A DNA stretch of 64,000 bases from Deinococcus roseus (lineage in GTDB: Bacteria > Deinococcota > Deinococci > Deinococcales > Deinococcaceae): the NCBI RefSeq assembly GCF_014646895.1, contig NZ_BMOD01000009.1:1-64000 (forward strand). The letters run 5' to 3'. Below are positions 8,198 to 16,816 of this stretch, piece by piece (position 1 is the first letter of the stretch; every line of letters starts with the position of its first letter). A model generated the notes under the pieces. It saw only the letters and a program-made list of their open reading frames with translations. It made no database searches and had not been told where the DNA came from. Both the position numbers and the translations under genes were made by a program.

Positions 8198-10720
8198 ATG
8201 AACAAACGTTTCTGTGCACTTCTGGCCCTCACCACCCTGCTCGCCGCCTGCGGAACCACCCCCCGCGTGAACCAGGTGACCCCTCCCTCCAACAACCCCT
8301 CCAACATTCTGGGCTATGTGGACATGACCATCGGAGAAAACCCCCAGTTTCAGTGGGTGCAAAAAGATGCCAATGGCCAGTTTGTTCCCCAGAGCCTCGA
8401 ACAGATTCCCCAGGGCATTGACCTGCAATTGCTCAGCAACGGCAACCCCTGGCTGGACAACGACCACGAACGCATCCTGATGTCCACCTACAAGGTGCGC
8501 AACGGCAAAGGCTCCACCGCATATCCCCAGCAGAAAAACGTCACCTTTCTGGCGATGGACAGCTACTACACCATCGACCACACCTCGATCATCAGCATGC
8601 GTGATGCCTACAACCAGGTGTTCTACAGCTCTGCTGTGGCCAACCGCATCATGCCCACCCATGGATCTTCGGTTTCCATCAGCCCCAACAGCATTGAGCC
8701 CAACCACTACACCACCATGGCCAACAGCGCCTACTCGGACCTGGTGTACTACACCGAAAACGAAATCCAGCACCTGCAAGGCACCAACAATGTGTTCCCC
8801 TGGGGCTTCGCGGTGCGCCACTGCCTGAACACCTCCTGCACCAGTTACGACCGCACCCTCCCCGCCAACCCCAACCTGTACCAGTACGATGGCAAGGTCA
8901 CCTTTGCTTACAAGGTGCCTTTCTCTGCCTGCCTGCTCAGGTCCGTGCATGTGCTTTTCATGGTGGTCAAAGACGATGCCGCCGCTCCTCGCATTGTGCA
9001 AAGCGAAGACGAGCAGGCCAACAAGACCATCGCTGGCCTGGGCAGTGCACCTGCAGGCTGGAATGTGCTCAAACTCAATGGTTCCACCCTCTCCGGCGGC
9101 ACCCTGTTGCAAAACGTGCGCATCACCGGCACCAGCAGCAGCCCTGAAGTGGTGATCAGCAAAAACACTGCTCCCACGGGCATCAACGTCAGCTCCACCA
9201 ATGTGGCTTCTTACACTGCAGGTGCCGTGGTGGGCAACCTGACCCCCGTTGACAGCGGTGTGGCAGACATCTACAGCTACACCGTCAGTGACAGCCGTTT
9301 TGAAGTGGTGGCCGGGGTGCTGAAACTCAAAGCAGACCAGGCCATCGGCCTCACCCCCACCAGCATTCCCCTCACCGTCACGGTGACCGACAGTGCTGGC
9401 GGAACCTTCAACAAATCCCTCAACATTGCCGTGGTTCCCTCGGGCGGCCTGCGTGACCACACCTTCGGAGGGGGCCTGGGCATCGACATCACCAGTGTCA
9501 GCTCCAACGACGACCAGAGCTTTGGCCTGGATTTGCAAAGCCAGGGCAACAATGCTGGCAAAATCATCCAGGTGGGTCAGACCTTCAACCTCAACATGCC
9601 CGGCACCGGCAACGTCTACGACTTCGCCCTGGTGCGCCACAATGCAGATGGCTCTCTGGACACCAGCTTCGGCACCGGTGGCATGGTGATTGATCACGTT
9701 TCCAACGTTGCCAACGCCAGTGCAGGCAGTGATACCGCCCGCACCATCAAAGTGCTGCCTGACGATTCCATTCTGGTGGCTGGCATTGCCCGTGGGGGTT
9801 CCAGCACCAGCGCTGACTTCGCTCTGGTCAAGTACACCTCCAATGGCACCCGGGACCTCACCTTCGGCAGCAGTGGCAAGGTCCTCAGCAGCATCGGTGC
9901 AGGTTCGGCAGCAGATCAGGCCAACGGCATCGCCGTGCTGAACGACGGCAGAATCCTGCTGGCAGGCACCACCGTGACCAGCACAGGCAGGGACTTCGCC
10001 CTGGCCCTCTACAGCCCCAACGGTGTGCTGGACAGCACCTTTGGCACTGGCGGCAAAAAAGTGGATGTGGTGAGCAGCGGGCACGATGAAATCGCTGCTG
10101 TGGCCCTCGATGCCAATGGCAAAATCGTGGTGGCAGGCTACACCACTGTTGCAGGCAGCACCGATGTGGTGGTGGCCCGTTACAACACCGACGGCACTCC
10201 AGACAGCACCTTCGGCACCGCAGGCAAGACCGTCACCTCTGTGGTGGCAGGCAACGACAGGGCCAGCGGCCTGGTGATCCAGAGCGATGGCAAGATCGTG
10301 GTCTCTGGCACTGCTGTCAACAACACCACCGATGAAGATTTCGTGGCTGTGCGCTACAACGCCAACGGCACCCTGGACAGCACTTTCGGCAATGCTGGCA
10401 CCACCACTGTCAGCTTTGGGGCAGGCACCGGAGTGGACCAGAGCAATGCACTGGCCCTGCAAAATGACGGGAAACTGCTGCTGGTTGGGCGCACCAAAAC
10501 CGGCGTGGGCAGCTATGATCTGGCCCTGGCCCGCCTGAACGCCAACGGCACCCTGGACAACACTTACGGCAAGGATGGCAAAGTGATCACCTCTGCTGCC
10601 CCCAGCAGCGACACCGCCCAGGCGGTCAAAGTGCTCGGCGACAACAAGATCATCCTGACGGGCTCCACTTTCATTGATGGCAAAGCCAACGATTTCGTGC
10701 TGGCCCGCTACATCCCCTGA
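8198..10720 (+). CDS. Lipoprotein with delta-60 (FG-type) repeats
   Basis: 840 residues. The start at 8198 gives a clear lipoprotein signal, with lipobox LLAAC at about residues 12-16, and AAGAGG lies upstream; an in-frame ATG 120 nt earlier would bury this signal. Residues about 1-300 are of unknown type. Residues about 310-420 look like a cadherin/Ig-type module (APTGINVSSTNVASYTAGA). From about 430 to the end run six or seven delta-60 repeats of about 55-60 residues. Each has the form NGTLDSTFGTGGK followed by a strand pair with DGKIVVAG. Such repeats form beta-propeller-like folds in secreted bacterial proteins, but their role is not known. A strong terminator follows. Confidence 0.9.
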   Translation: MNKRFCALLALTTLLAACGTTPRVNQVTPPSNNPSNILGYVDMTIGENPQFQWVQKDANGQFVPQSLEQIPQGIDLQLLSNGNPWLDNDHERILMSTYKVRNGKGSTAYPQQKNVTFLAMDSYYTIDHTSIISMRDAYNQVFYSSAVANRIMPTHGSSVSISPNSIEPNHYTTMANSAYSDLVYYTENEIQHLQGTNNVFPWGFAVRHCLNTSCTSYDRTLPANPNLYQYDGKVTFAYKVPFSACLLRSVHVLFMVVKDDAAAPRIVQSEDEQANKTIAGLGSAPAGWNVLKLNGSTLSGGTLLQNVRITGTSSSPEVVISKNTAPTGINVSSTNVASYTAGAVVGNLTPVDSGVADIYSYTVSDSRFEVVAGVLKLKADQAIGLTPTSIPLTVTVTDSAGGTFNKSLNIAVVPSGGLRDHTFGGGLGIDITSVSSNDDQSFGLDLQSQGNNAGKIIQVGQTFNLNMPGTGNVYDFALVRHNADGSLDTSFGTGGMVIDHVSNVANASAGSDTARTIKVLPDDSILVAGIARGGSSTSADFALVKYTSNGTRDLTFGSSGKVLSSIGAGSAADQANGIAVLNDGRILLAGTTVTSTGRDFALALYSPNGVLDSTFGTGGKKVDVVSSGHDEIAAVALDANGKIVVAGYTTVAGSTDVVVARYNTDGTPDSTFGTAGKTVTSVVAGNDRASGLVIQSDGKIVVSGTAVNNTTDEDFVAVRYNANGTLDSTFGNAGTTTVSFGAGTGVDQSNALALQNDGKLLLVGRTKTGVGSYDLALARLNANGTLDNTYGKDGKVITSAAPSSDTAQAVKVLGDNKIILTGSTFIDGKANDFVLARYIP

Positions 10721-10752
10721 GCAAACAGGAACAGCACAAAAAGCAAAAAACA

Positions 10753-10784
10753 AAAGACAGACCGGAACATTCCGGTCTGTCTTT
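10753..10784 (+). terminator. Rho-independent terminator
   Basis: A 14-bp perfect stem (arms contain AGACAGACCGGA and its complement) with a 4-nt ACAT loop. Because the stem ends in AAA/TTT it can work in both directions, serving the delta-60 lipoprotein on plus and the 23-codon ORF on minus. Confidence 0.85.
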
Positions 10785-10835
10785 CTGTGGGATGGGACCT
10801 GTAGGATGGGGCTGCTGGAATGACAGCCGAAAGGT

Positions 10836-10907
10836 TCAGCCGCCCCAGGTCTGGTCACTGACAAGGGCAGCACATGCAACCAGAGACAGCAGGATCTGGC
10901 GTTTCAT
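10836..10907 (-). CDS. 23-residue signal-like peptide with strong ribosome site (candidate pheromone or lipopeptide)
   Basis: A short frame between the delta-60 terminator and the ThuA gene. AAAGGAGG sits 5 nt before the ATG, one of the best ribosome sites in the window. The peptide begins MKRQILLSLVAC, which is a positively charged start plus hydrophobic core and a match to a lipobox (LVAC), and ends SDQTWGG. The small size, the Asp near the end and the terminal Gly-Gly recall streptococcal SHP pheromones. The LVAC motif alternatively suggests a 12-residue lipopeptide or a signal-derived peptide. It lies 98 bp after the ThuA gene on the same strand and may be co-transcribed. No neighbouring receptor of the Rgg type is seen. 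A chance ORF cannot be excluded. Confidence 0.5.
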   Translation of the reverse strand: MKRQILLSLVACAALVSDQTWGG

Positions 10908-11005
10908 GGCAACCTCCTTTGAAATCAGATGTGCCCTGAGGACAAACAGATCAACAGTGAAAAATAGTCATGGTTTTTATTGGTGGCCTGTCCATTTCCA
11001 GAAGT

Positions 11006-11650
11006 TCATTCCTTTCTGGCTGCCCAGAGGAAGCCCCGCAGGGTCAGGGCTTCCACCTCGGGCACCTGCATGTCCGACAGGGCGTGTCCCAGAGAGTGGT
11101 AGAAGACCCGACCTTTGCCGTGCTGACGGGTCCAGGCAATGGGCATCACCGTTCCAGCAATCCAGGGGGCATGCTGGTCATCGAAGGTGGTGGTGGCCAG
11201 CACATGGTTGGCAGGATCCACATGCATGTAGTACTGCTCGGTTTGCACCTGAAAATCCTGCAATCCCTGCGAAATGGGATGGTCGTGGTCTTTGATCTGC
11301 ACTGAATAAGGCCGGATGTTTCCAGGGTGGCAGACAAACTGCCCTCCGGTCATGAACTGGAATTCGGTGTCTTCCCGGAAAGCATCTCCCATCCCCCCAT
11401 GAATCCCTGCCAGCCCGGTGCCGTTCAGAACAGCCTCGCGGATCAATTGGCTGGCCTGCGGGGTGAGTTTGCCCATGGTCCAATGCGGCACGATCAGATC
11501 CACCTGCACCGACTCCGGGGTGATGTCCTCGATGCGGTCCAGGCTTTGCACCTCAAAACCGTTGCGCTCCAGACGCTGTCTGAACCAGGTGTTGAATTGG
11601 GCGGGCGCGTGGCCTTCCCAGCCTCCGTAAACAATCAATGCTTTTGGCAT
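11006..11650 (-). CDS. ThuA-like domain protein
   Basis: 214 residues, one ThuA (class I glutamine amidotransferase-like) domain. The N-terminus MPKALIVYGGWEGH, the central GLAGIHGGMGDAF, and the late segment IAWTRQHGKGRVFYHSLGH are typical of the family named after trehalose utilisation protein ThuA, often found beside sugar dehydrogenases. It lacks a signal peptide and should be cytoplasmic. The usual glutamine amidotransferase cysteine is not apparent, as in other ThuA proteins. It lies 105 bp after acetoacetyl-CoA synthetase on the same strand, with an 18-bp palindrome between them. The actual substrate is unknown. Confidence 0.85.
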   Translation of the reverse strand: MPKALIVYGGWEGHAPAQFNTWFRQRLERNGFEVQSLDRIEDITPESVQVDLIVPHWTMGKLTPQASQLIREAVLNGTGLAGIHGGMGDAFREDTEFQFMTGGQFVCHPGNIRPYSVQIKDHDHPISQGLQDFQVQTEQYYMHVDPANHVLATTTFDDQHAPWIAGTVMPIAWTRQHGKGRVFYHSLGHALSDMQVPEVEALTLRGFLWAARKE

Positions 11651-11688
11651 GTGGGGTCTCCAGTCAGGATGTGAGAGGGGGCTGTTTT

Positions 11689-11706
11689 TGCTGCGACGTC
11701 GCAGCA
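11689..11706. promoter_or_regulatory. Perfect 18-bp palindrome between the aacS and ThuA genes
   Basis: TGCTGCGAC/GTCGCAGCA without a loop. On the minus strand it is followed by A rather than T residues, so it is not a standard terminator. An operator for the ThuA gene, whose ATG is 39 bp downstream, is plausible. Confidence 0.4.
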
Positions 11707-11755
11707 GTAGGGTTTTCGATGTGTCACACCAGGGATTCTCTTTTCCAGCTTTTGT

Positions 11756-13708
11756 TCAGGCAAAGAGGCTCCGGATCTGGTCCAGGGCTTCCGGATTGGC
11801 CACAGCTGTGACGTTGCGCACCGGGCGACCATTGGCCAGATCGGTGACGGCCAGTTCCAGCAATTTGCCGTTCTTGGTGCGGGGCAAATCTGGCACGGCT
11901 TCGATGCGGCCCGGAACATGGCGTGGGGTGCAGGAAAGGCGGATTTTCTGCTGGATCTGCTTTTTGAGGTCTGCGGACAGCAGGGCCTCATCTTTCAGGC
12001 GCACCAGCAGCACCACCTGATCTTCCCCACCCACACTGCGCATGAACACCAGGGCCTCCAGAATTTCGGGGAAAGACTCCACCTGCCTGTAGATTTCTGC
12101 AGTCCCAATGCGCACCCCTCCGGGGTTGAGGGTGGCATCACTGCGCCCCAGCACCCGGAATCCGGTTTCTGTTCTTTGCACAAAATCACCATGGTGCCAG
12201 ACGCCGGGGAAACGCTCAAAGTAAGCCGCCTGATACTTCTGGTGGTTCGGATCGTTCCAGAACTGCAAAGGCTGAGAAGGGAACGGACGGGTGCAGACCA
12301 GTTCTCCGGTGGCTGGACCCTGCAAAGGTTTGCCTTCCTCTGAGTACAGCTCAATGCCCATGCCCAGCATGGGAACCTGCAATTCTCCGGGATGGATCGG
12401 AGCCAGAGGGTTCCCTCCCAGAAAGCAACCACAAAGGTCGGTGCCCCCAGAAATGGAGCTGAGGTGCAGGTCAGACTTGATGTGGCAGTACACGTATTCA
12501 AAGCCTTCTTCCGAGAGCGGAGAACCTGTGGAAGCGAGGGTCTTCAAAGCAGAGAGGTCATGTTTTTGACCCGGAGAGAGCTCCAGTTTCCTGAGGGATT
12601 CGATCCATTTTGCAGACACCCCCAGAAAGCTCAGTTGCTCCTGCTCTGCAATTTTGAACAGGTGCTCAGGACCGGGCCAGAAAGGAGATCCGTCGTAAAG
12701 CACAATGGTGGCTTTGCTGGCCAGGGCCGTGACCAGCCAGTTCCACATCATCCATCCGGTGGTGGTGTAATACATCACCCGGTCTGCAGGCTGGATGTCA
12801 CAGTGGAGCTGGTGCTCTTTCAGGTGGTTCAGCAGAATGCCCCCGGCCCGGTGCACAATGCACTTGGGTTTCCCGGTGGTTCCACTGGAATACAGGATGT
12901 AAAGGGGGTGGTTGAACTCAAACGCCTCTGCTGCTGGAATGGGCAGGTCATGCTGGATGGCCTGCAGAAATGGCTTTGCGTTTGGAACAGCTTGCAGGTC
13001 CATGTCTTCAGACTGGTAGGAAACCACCAGCACTTCCCTCACAGAGGGCAAGCCCTCCACAATTTCAGCCAGTTTTCCCAGGCAATTCTGGGGCTTGCCG
13101 TTGTAGGTGTATCTATCAGCAGCCACCAGCAACACCGGTTCAATCTGACCAAAACGGTCCAGCACCCCATCCACCCCAAAATCCGGCGAGGTGGAAGAGT
13201 AAATGGCCCCGATGCGTGCAGCTGCCAGTGCAGTGACCACAGCTTCCAGGCAATTGGGAATCCAGGCAGCAATGCGGTCTGCAGGTTTCACCCCAGCAGC
13301 CACAAAATAAGCAGAGAGCTTTTCCACCTGGGAACGCAATTCATCCCAGCTCAGGGACCTTCTGCGGCCTGTTTCGCTGTGCTCGATGATGGCTTCCTCT
13401 GGACCAGAATGCCTGAGCACATTCTCCGTGAAATTGAGTCTGGCCTCTGGGAAAAACTGGGACAGCATCATGCCTGCAGAATCATCCAGAACAGTTGCCC
13501 CACGGGTTTCTGCCTGGATTTGCACAAAGTCCCACAAGAAGCTCCAGAATTTTTCTGGATGATCCAGGGCAAAACGGTTCAGGTCGGTGTAGCTCTGGAA
13601 GGATTGTGCTGTTTCCTGTTCCAGACGCTGCCAGAAATGGTGCAGCAGCGTGTTTTGAATGCGCTCAGGCGAGGGTGCCCACAGCGCCTGGCTGGATTGT
13701 GTTGTCAT
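11756..13708 (-). CDS. aacS: Acetoacetyl-CoA synthetase
   Basis: 650 residues, full length for acetoacetate-CoA ligase. It activates acetoacetate with ATP to acetoacetyl-CoA in the cytoplasm. The adenylation-domain P-loop LYSSGTTGKPKCIVH, the aromatic segment YTTTGWMMWNW, the GVSAKWIESL segment typical of acetoacetyl-CoA rather than acetyl-CoA synthetases, and the late motif RSDATLNPGGVRIGTAEIYR with a downstream RTKNGK lysine are all present. A TATATT box 6 nt before the ATG (13715-13720) suggests a leaderless start, although GAGG in the gap could also serve. A 3-hydroxybutyrate dehydrogenase at 43 kb could make its substrate. Confidence 0.93.
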   Translation of the reverse strand: MTTQSSQALWAPSPERIQNTLLHHFWQRLEQETAQSFQSYTDLNRFALDHPEKFWSFLWDFVQIQAETRGATVLDDSAGMMLSQFFPEARLNFTENVLRHSGPEEAIIEHSETGRRRSLSWDELRSQVEKLSAYFVAAGVKPADRIAAWIPNCLEAVVTALAAARIGAIYSSTSPDFGVDGVLDRFGQIEPVLLVAADRYTYNGKPQNCLGKLAEIVEGLPSVREVLVVSYQSEDMDLQAVPNAKPFLQAIQHDLPIPAAEAFEFNHPLYILYSSGTTGKPKCIVHRAGGILLNHLKEHQLHCDIQPADRVMYYTTTGWMMWNWLVTALASKATIVLYDGSPFWPGPEHLFKIAEQEQLSFLGVSAKWIESLRKLELSPGQKHDLSALKTLASTGSPLSEEGFEYVYCHIKSDLHLSSISGGTDLCGCFLGGNPLAPIHPGELQVPMLGMGIELYSEEGKPLQGPATGELVCTRPFPSQPLQFWNDPNHQKYQAAYFERFPGVWHHGDFVQRTETGFRVLGRSDATLNPGGVRIGTAEIYRQVESFPEILEALVFMRSVGGEDQVVLLVRLKDEALLSADLKKQIQQKIRLSCTPRHVPGRIEAVPDLPRTKNGKLLELAVTDLANGRPVRNVTAVANPEALDQIRSLFA

Positions 13709-13756
13709 GCCCTCAATATAACCCGCCCCTGTTGCAAAAAGGGAACAGGGAGAACA

Positions 13757-13782
13757 GTTGCCGAGGGCCGAGAGCCGAGGGC
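13757..13782. repeat. Intergenic CCGAGAG-type heptad repeat, copy 1
   Basis: GTTGCCGAGGGCCGAGAG followed by CCGAGGGC: a short run of degenerate AGCCGAG units behind a GTTGCCGAG head. Related copies occur at 34073-34088, 34946-34983 (reverse orientation) and about 54050-54062. It lies between the upstream ends of two minus-strand units. Confidence 0.55.
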
Positions 13783-13816
13783 GGAAGACATGCTTTCCTC
13801 AACCCTGAGGGGTGGT

Positions 13817-14527
13817 TTATTTCTCTGACAAATGCCAGCCCAGCACATCCAGCCCCATGGCCAGTTCATCTGCTTCAGGGCTGTCCAGACGCACTTCATA
13901 CCAGAGCTGCATCTTTTGAAGTTTTTGAGGGTCCAAAGTCCATGCCAGCACCTGCTGGTTAAGCCTGGAGTTTTCTTTCAGCCACTTGCCTGATTTCAGG
14001 TCTGCCAGATTCAAATACACAAATTCAGCGAAATGAACCCAGGGTTCCCAGGATTCCTGGCTGTCCCAGAGCTGCAGATAAGGCTCCAGGGTGTATTCTG
14101 CCCGGGCCAGTTCTTCAAGGTCCTGCCCCACATTGGCTGGAGGTTCAATTTGCAACAGCTGTTTCCACCACAGCAAAAGCACGGCCCTCACGCTTTCCTG
14201 TTCTTCCTCTGACCAGGAAGTCCAGTGGGCGTAAGAAAGTTTATAAAGAGGCAACAAATTGCCCTTTTGCACATGCAATTCCAGCAATCTGGGCAGGAAA
14301 TGCCTGAAGTCCTCTTCGCTGCCCCAGGTGGTCATGGCTTTGAAAGCGTATCTGGACAGATCCTCTGCTTCCAGAAAACGCAGGGGTTTTGAGCGGATCC
14401 GGGCATGGTCCCCATTTTTGACACAGCAGGGGCATCCCTCCACCCGGTCATGCAGGGTGTCATTCTGAAACACCTGATACACCTTTTCCAGGGCTTCTTG
14501 CATATGAGGATCCAGAGCTTCCCTCAT
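13817..14527 (-). CDS. Conserved protein of unknown function with CPCC motif
   Basis: 236 residues, no signal peptide and no membrane segment. An N-terminal CPCCVKNGDH could bind a metal. RYAFKAMTTWGSEEDFRHFLPRLLEL (split here only in description, residues about 60-85) is a segment I recognise from a widespread uncharacterised bacterial family. The rest is helical and tryptophan-rich. Its start overlaps the stop of the preceding gene by 4 nt (ATGA), so the two are translationally coupled. I do not know its function. Confidence 0.75.
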   Translation of the reverse strand: MREALDPHMQEALEKVYQVFQNDTLHDRVEGCPCCVKNGDHARIRSKPLRFLEAEDLSRYAFKAMTTWGSEEDFRHFLPRLLELHVQKGNLLPLYKLSYAHWTSWSEEEQESVRAVLLLWWKQLLQIEPPANVGQDLEELARAEYTLEPYLQLWDSQESWEPWVHFAEFVYLNLADLKSGKWLKENSRLNQQVLAWTLDPQKLQKMQLWYEVRLDSPEADELAMGLDVLGWHLSEK

Positions 14528-14961
14528 GAAGACAGGCTTCCCAGCAGATCTTTGACCCTCTGGGTGTCTCCCTGTCGGATCAAACGCAAAGGATTGCGGT
14601 TGCCCAGTTGACGTGAACGTCTGGAGAGCCAGCGGGTGGCCTGATCCCCCAGGAGTGCCCTGGCCTGCTGATGCACATCCAGAAAATCCAGCAGACAGCG
14701 CACGGTGTGGAGTGACCCGGGCTCATGTGGAGCAAGCCCTGTGAGGTCTGAGAAGCCCTGCACATCCAGTCCAGTGCCCTTTGCAAACTGCTGAAAATAC
14801 ACCTGGCAGGTCACAGGGTGGGAAACAGCCTCCTCTGTGGCATGATCCGGGTGGGATTTCACCACTTCAAAAAGCGCATGAATCTGGTCCACAGACAGGA
14901 TCTGTGTCTCACAAGACATCAGGCTTTCCAGGCGCTCAAGCAGAATTTTCAGGTCGGTCAT
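14524..14961 (-). CDS. Small protein with a possible MbcA/ParS-like C-terminal domain
   Basis: 145 residues, cytoplasmic. The last third (ATRWLSRRSRQLGNRNPLRL followed by LLGSL at the end) resembles the toxin-binding domain of Xre/MbcA/ParS antitoxins, which has a conserved W-L, then N-P-L and a terminal V-x-x-L-L. The N-terminal part does not show a clear helix-turn-helix. The downstream gene overlaps by 4 nt but is not a RES-domain toxin. The antitoxin link is therefore a weak structural resemblance. A TACATT box lies 9 nt before the start. Confidence 0.6.
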   Translation of the reverse strand: MTDLKILLERLESLMSCETQILSVDQIHALFEVVKSHPDHATEEAVSHPVTCQVYFQQFAKGTGLDVQGFSDLTGLAPHEPGSLHTVRCLLDFLDVHQQARALLGDQATRWLSRRSRQLGNRNPLRLIRQGDTQRVKDLLGSLSS

Positions 14962-14976
14962 GTGAAATCCAATGTA

Positions 14977-15648
14977 TCAGGGTTCTGGCAAATCCATCAG
15001 GCGTCCGGCACTGCTGATCCAGTTGGCAGAAAGCGCAGCACGGGCTTCTGGGAGATTGTGTTTTTTCAGGGCTTCCAACAAATTCCAGTGTTCGGTCACG
15101 CTGGGGGCAGCACTGCCCTGGGTGCGGTAGTAATACCATTCCAGACGCATCAGGCGGGTTTTCATCTCGCTGACCAGTTTGTACAGCTCCGGGTTGCCGC
15201 TTTTTTGCAGCAAAACCCCGTGAAAAGCCTCGTCGTTTTTGAGGGCAGAGCGGGAATCCTGCTGGCTCAGGGCATCCTGGAAGTCCCGGTTGGCCTGCTC
15301 CATGGCCTGCAAGTCTGCTTCCTGCAATTGGGGAAAAGCCAGTTCCAGTGCCAGGTCTTCCAGGTGGGCGATGATGGGGTAGGCGTGCTGGCTGCTGCGT
15401 AAATTTAAGGGAGCCACCCGGGTCCAGCGGTTCTTGGCGGTCTCGATCAGGCCCTCGTCTTCCAGTCGGCGCAGGGCTTCCCGCACCGGGGTTCTGCTGA
15501 CCCCCAGTGTCGTGGCGAGTTCCTGGTCGCGGATGTTTTCTCGGGGAGCCAGGGTGCCCTCGATGATCCAGGTTTTGAGGGTCCGGTACACCTCGTCACG
15601 GGCCAGGGCACGTTTGAGGGGAACCAGATCGGCAGGGACGGGTGACAT
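14977..15648 (-). CDS. GntR family transcriptional regulator, FCD subfamily
   Basis: 223 residues. An N-terminal winged helix-turn-helix (ENIRDQELATTLGVSRTPV then REALRRLEDEGLI, residues about 38-75) precedes an all-helical FCD ligand domain with the usual metal-binding pattern of acidic and His residues (NDEAFHGVLLQKSGN, about 130). FCD regulators usually sense small organic acids or amino-acid derivatives. I prefer the ATG at 15648, which follows TACATT (15656-15661) by 7 nt as a leaderless start; the alternative is a TTG three codons earlier. It is divergent from azlCD and a GTAATATATTAC palindrome lies between them, so control of azlCD is likely. Confidence 0.9.
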   Translation of the reverse strand: MSPVPADLVPLKRALARDEVYRTLKTWIIEGTLAPRENIRDQELATTLGVSRTPVREALRRLEDEGLIETAKNRWTRVAPLNLRSSQHAYPIIAHLEDLALELAFPQLQEADLQAMEQANRDFQDALSQQDSRSALKNDEAFHGVLLQKSGNPELYKLVSEMKTRLMRLEWYYYRTQGSAAPSVTEHWNLLEALKKHNLPEARAALSANWISSAGRLMDLPEP

Positions 15649-15688
15649 CGCCTTCAATGTAGCACATTCGCATTTTCGGTTGTAATAT

Positions 15689-15700
15689 GTAATATATTAC
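15689..15700. promoter_or_regulatory. Candidate GntR operator in the azlCD divergent promoter region
   Basis: Perfect 12-bp palindrome GTAATATATTAC, preceded by a further TGTAATAT half-site. It lies about 40 bp upstream of the GntR start and about 60 bp upstream of azlC, where an autoregulatory and divergent operator is expected. Confidence 0.5.
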
Positions 15701-15758
15701 TTAAAGGGGCAAATGAACCCCAGCCTGGAGCACCAACCATGCAAACCCGAGGAGCACC

Positions 15759-16448
15759 ATGACCCTGACCCTCCGACAATCTGACTTTAAACTGGGCTTT
15801 CTGGCCGTTGTTCCCCTGTGGATTGGCTTTCTGCCCTTTGCCATTTCTTACGCACTGCTCGCCAGAACTGCAGGTCTATCCATCTGGGAAACCCAGCTGA
15901 TGAGCCTGACGGTCTTTTCAGGTGGAGCGCAATTCATAGCAGCCAACATGTTCCTGCAGCAGGCCAACCTGTTCAGCGTGGTGCTCACCACTTTCCTGCT
16001 GAATGCACGTCACCTGCTGTATGGCCTCTCTGTGAGCCAGAACCTGAAGCTGGGTCCCCTGCAACGCAGCAAAGCCGCCTGGGTCCTGACAGATGAGGCT
16101 TTTGGCGTCACCGCCAACGCCCATTACCCCAGTTACGCTTACCTGATGGGGGCCAGCATGAGTGTTTTTGTGAGCTGGAATGTCTTCACACTGATTGGGG
16201 CCCTGCTGGGGAGCAGCATTCCTGATCCTTTGCAGTACGGGGTGGATTTCGTGTTCCCGCTGGCTTTTCTGGCCCTCCTGATGCCCACCCTGAAAAACAG
16301 CCCGGCTTTCATTGTTGCCGCGTTCAGTGCATTGCTGGCCCTGCTGCTGCAAAAAGTCCTGCACCTGCAAGGTGGGGTCAGCGTGCTGCTGGTGGGGATT
16401 TTTGGCAGCATGCTGGGAGCAGCCCTGACCTTCAAGGAGAAAGCATGA
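15759..16448 (+). CDS. azlC: AzlC family branched-chain amino acid exporter subunit
   Basis: 229 residues with about seven or eight membrane segments. PLWIGFLPFAISYALLARTAG, SGGAQFIAANMFLQ and LLNARHLLYGLSV are AzlC signatures. With AzlD it forms an inner-membrane exporter of branched-chain amino acids or their analogues. The ATG follows GAGGAG at good spacing. The azlD gene overlaps it by 4 nt (ATGA). The divergent FCD-type GntR gene probably regulates the pair. Confidence 0.92.
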   Translation: MTLTLRQSDFKLGFLAVVPLWIGFLPFAISYALLARTAGLSIWETQLMSLTVFSGGAQFIAANMFLQQANLFSVVLTTFLLNARHLLYGLSVSQNLKLGPLQRSKAAWVLTDEAFGVTANAHYPSYAYLMGASMSVFVSWNVFTLIGALLGSSIPDPLQYGVDFVFPLAFLALLMPTLKNSPAFIVAAFSALLALLLQKVLHLQGGVSVLLVGIFGSMLGAALTFKEKA

Positions 16449-16741
16449 AATTTGTTCTGCCCATCTTGCTGATGTTCCTGGTGACTTACGCCACCCGCTT
16501 TGCGGGCCTGAGCCTGGGAAATGCCCGCGTTCCGGCTTTCTGGTTGCACTTCCTGAAATTCATTCCGGTCAGTGTTTTCACTGCTCTGGTGGTGCTGAAT
16601 TTTGGCTCAGAAAGCAAAGAATTTCCGGTGCGCCTGATTGCTGCCCTGGTGGCAGGGATTGTTTTTTACTTTCACAGGCAGCTGTGGAGCTGCATTCTGG
16701 TGGGCATGGCGGTGTTCTGGGGGCTCAGGGCTTTTTTGTGA
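16445..16741 (+). CDS. azlD: AzlD family transport subunit
   Basis: 98 residues with three to four membrane helices, matching the usual AzlD length. The early TYATRFAGL and FLKFIPVSVFTALVV are typical for the small partner of AzlC. The start codon overlaps the azlC stop, which implies translational coupling and a two-gene operon. Confidence 0.92.
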   Translation: MKFVLPILLMFLVTYATRFAGLSLGNARVPAFWLHFLKFIPVSVFTALVVLNFGSESKEFPVRLIAALVAGIVFYFHRQLWSCILVGMAVFWGLRAFL

Positions 16742-16770
16742 GTTCTAAATTCCACCCATCCAGCAAAAAA

Positions 16771-16789
16771 CACCGGGACATTCCCGGTG
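16771..16789 (-). terminator. Terminator for the repeat-containing lipoprotein gene
   Basis: CACCGGGA/TCCCGGTG stem, 3-nt loop; on the minus strand TTTTTT follows immediately. It lies 27 bp past the lipoprotein stop and may also slow plus-strand transcription from azlCD. Confidence 0.8.
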
Positions 16790-16816
16790 CTCTGTCTCCC
16801 ATTGCAGAAGCTGGAA

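Noticed and set aside
8069..10879. 936-codon open frame on the minus strand opposite the delta-60 lipoprotein
   Set aside because: It mirrors the repetitive, codon-biased plus-strand gene, lacks a ribosome site and reads as low-complexity Val/Gly/His. The plus-strand product has a signal peptide and recognised repeats.
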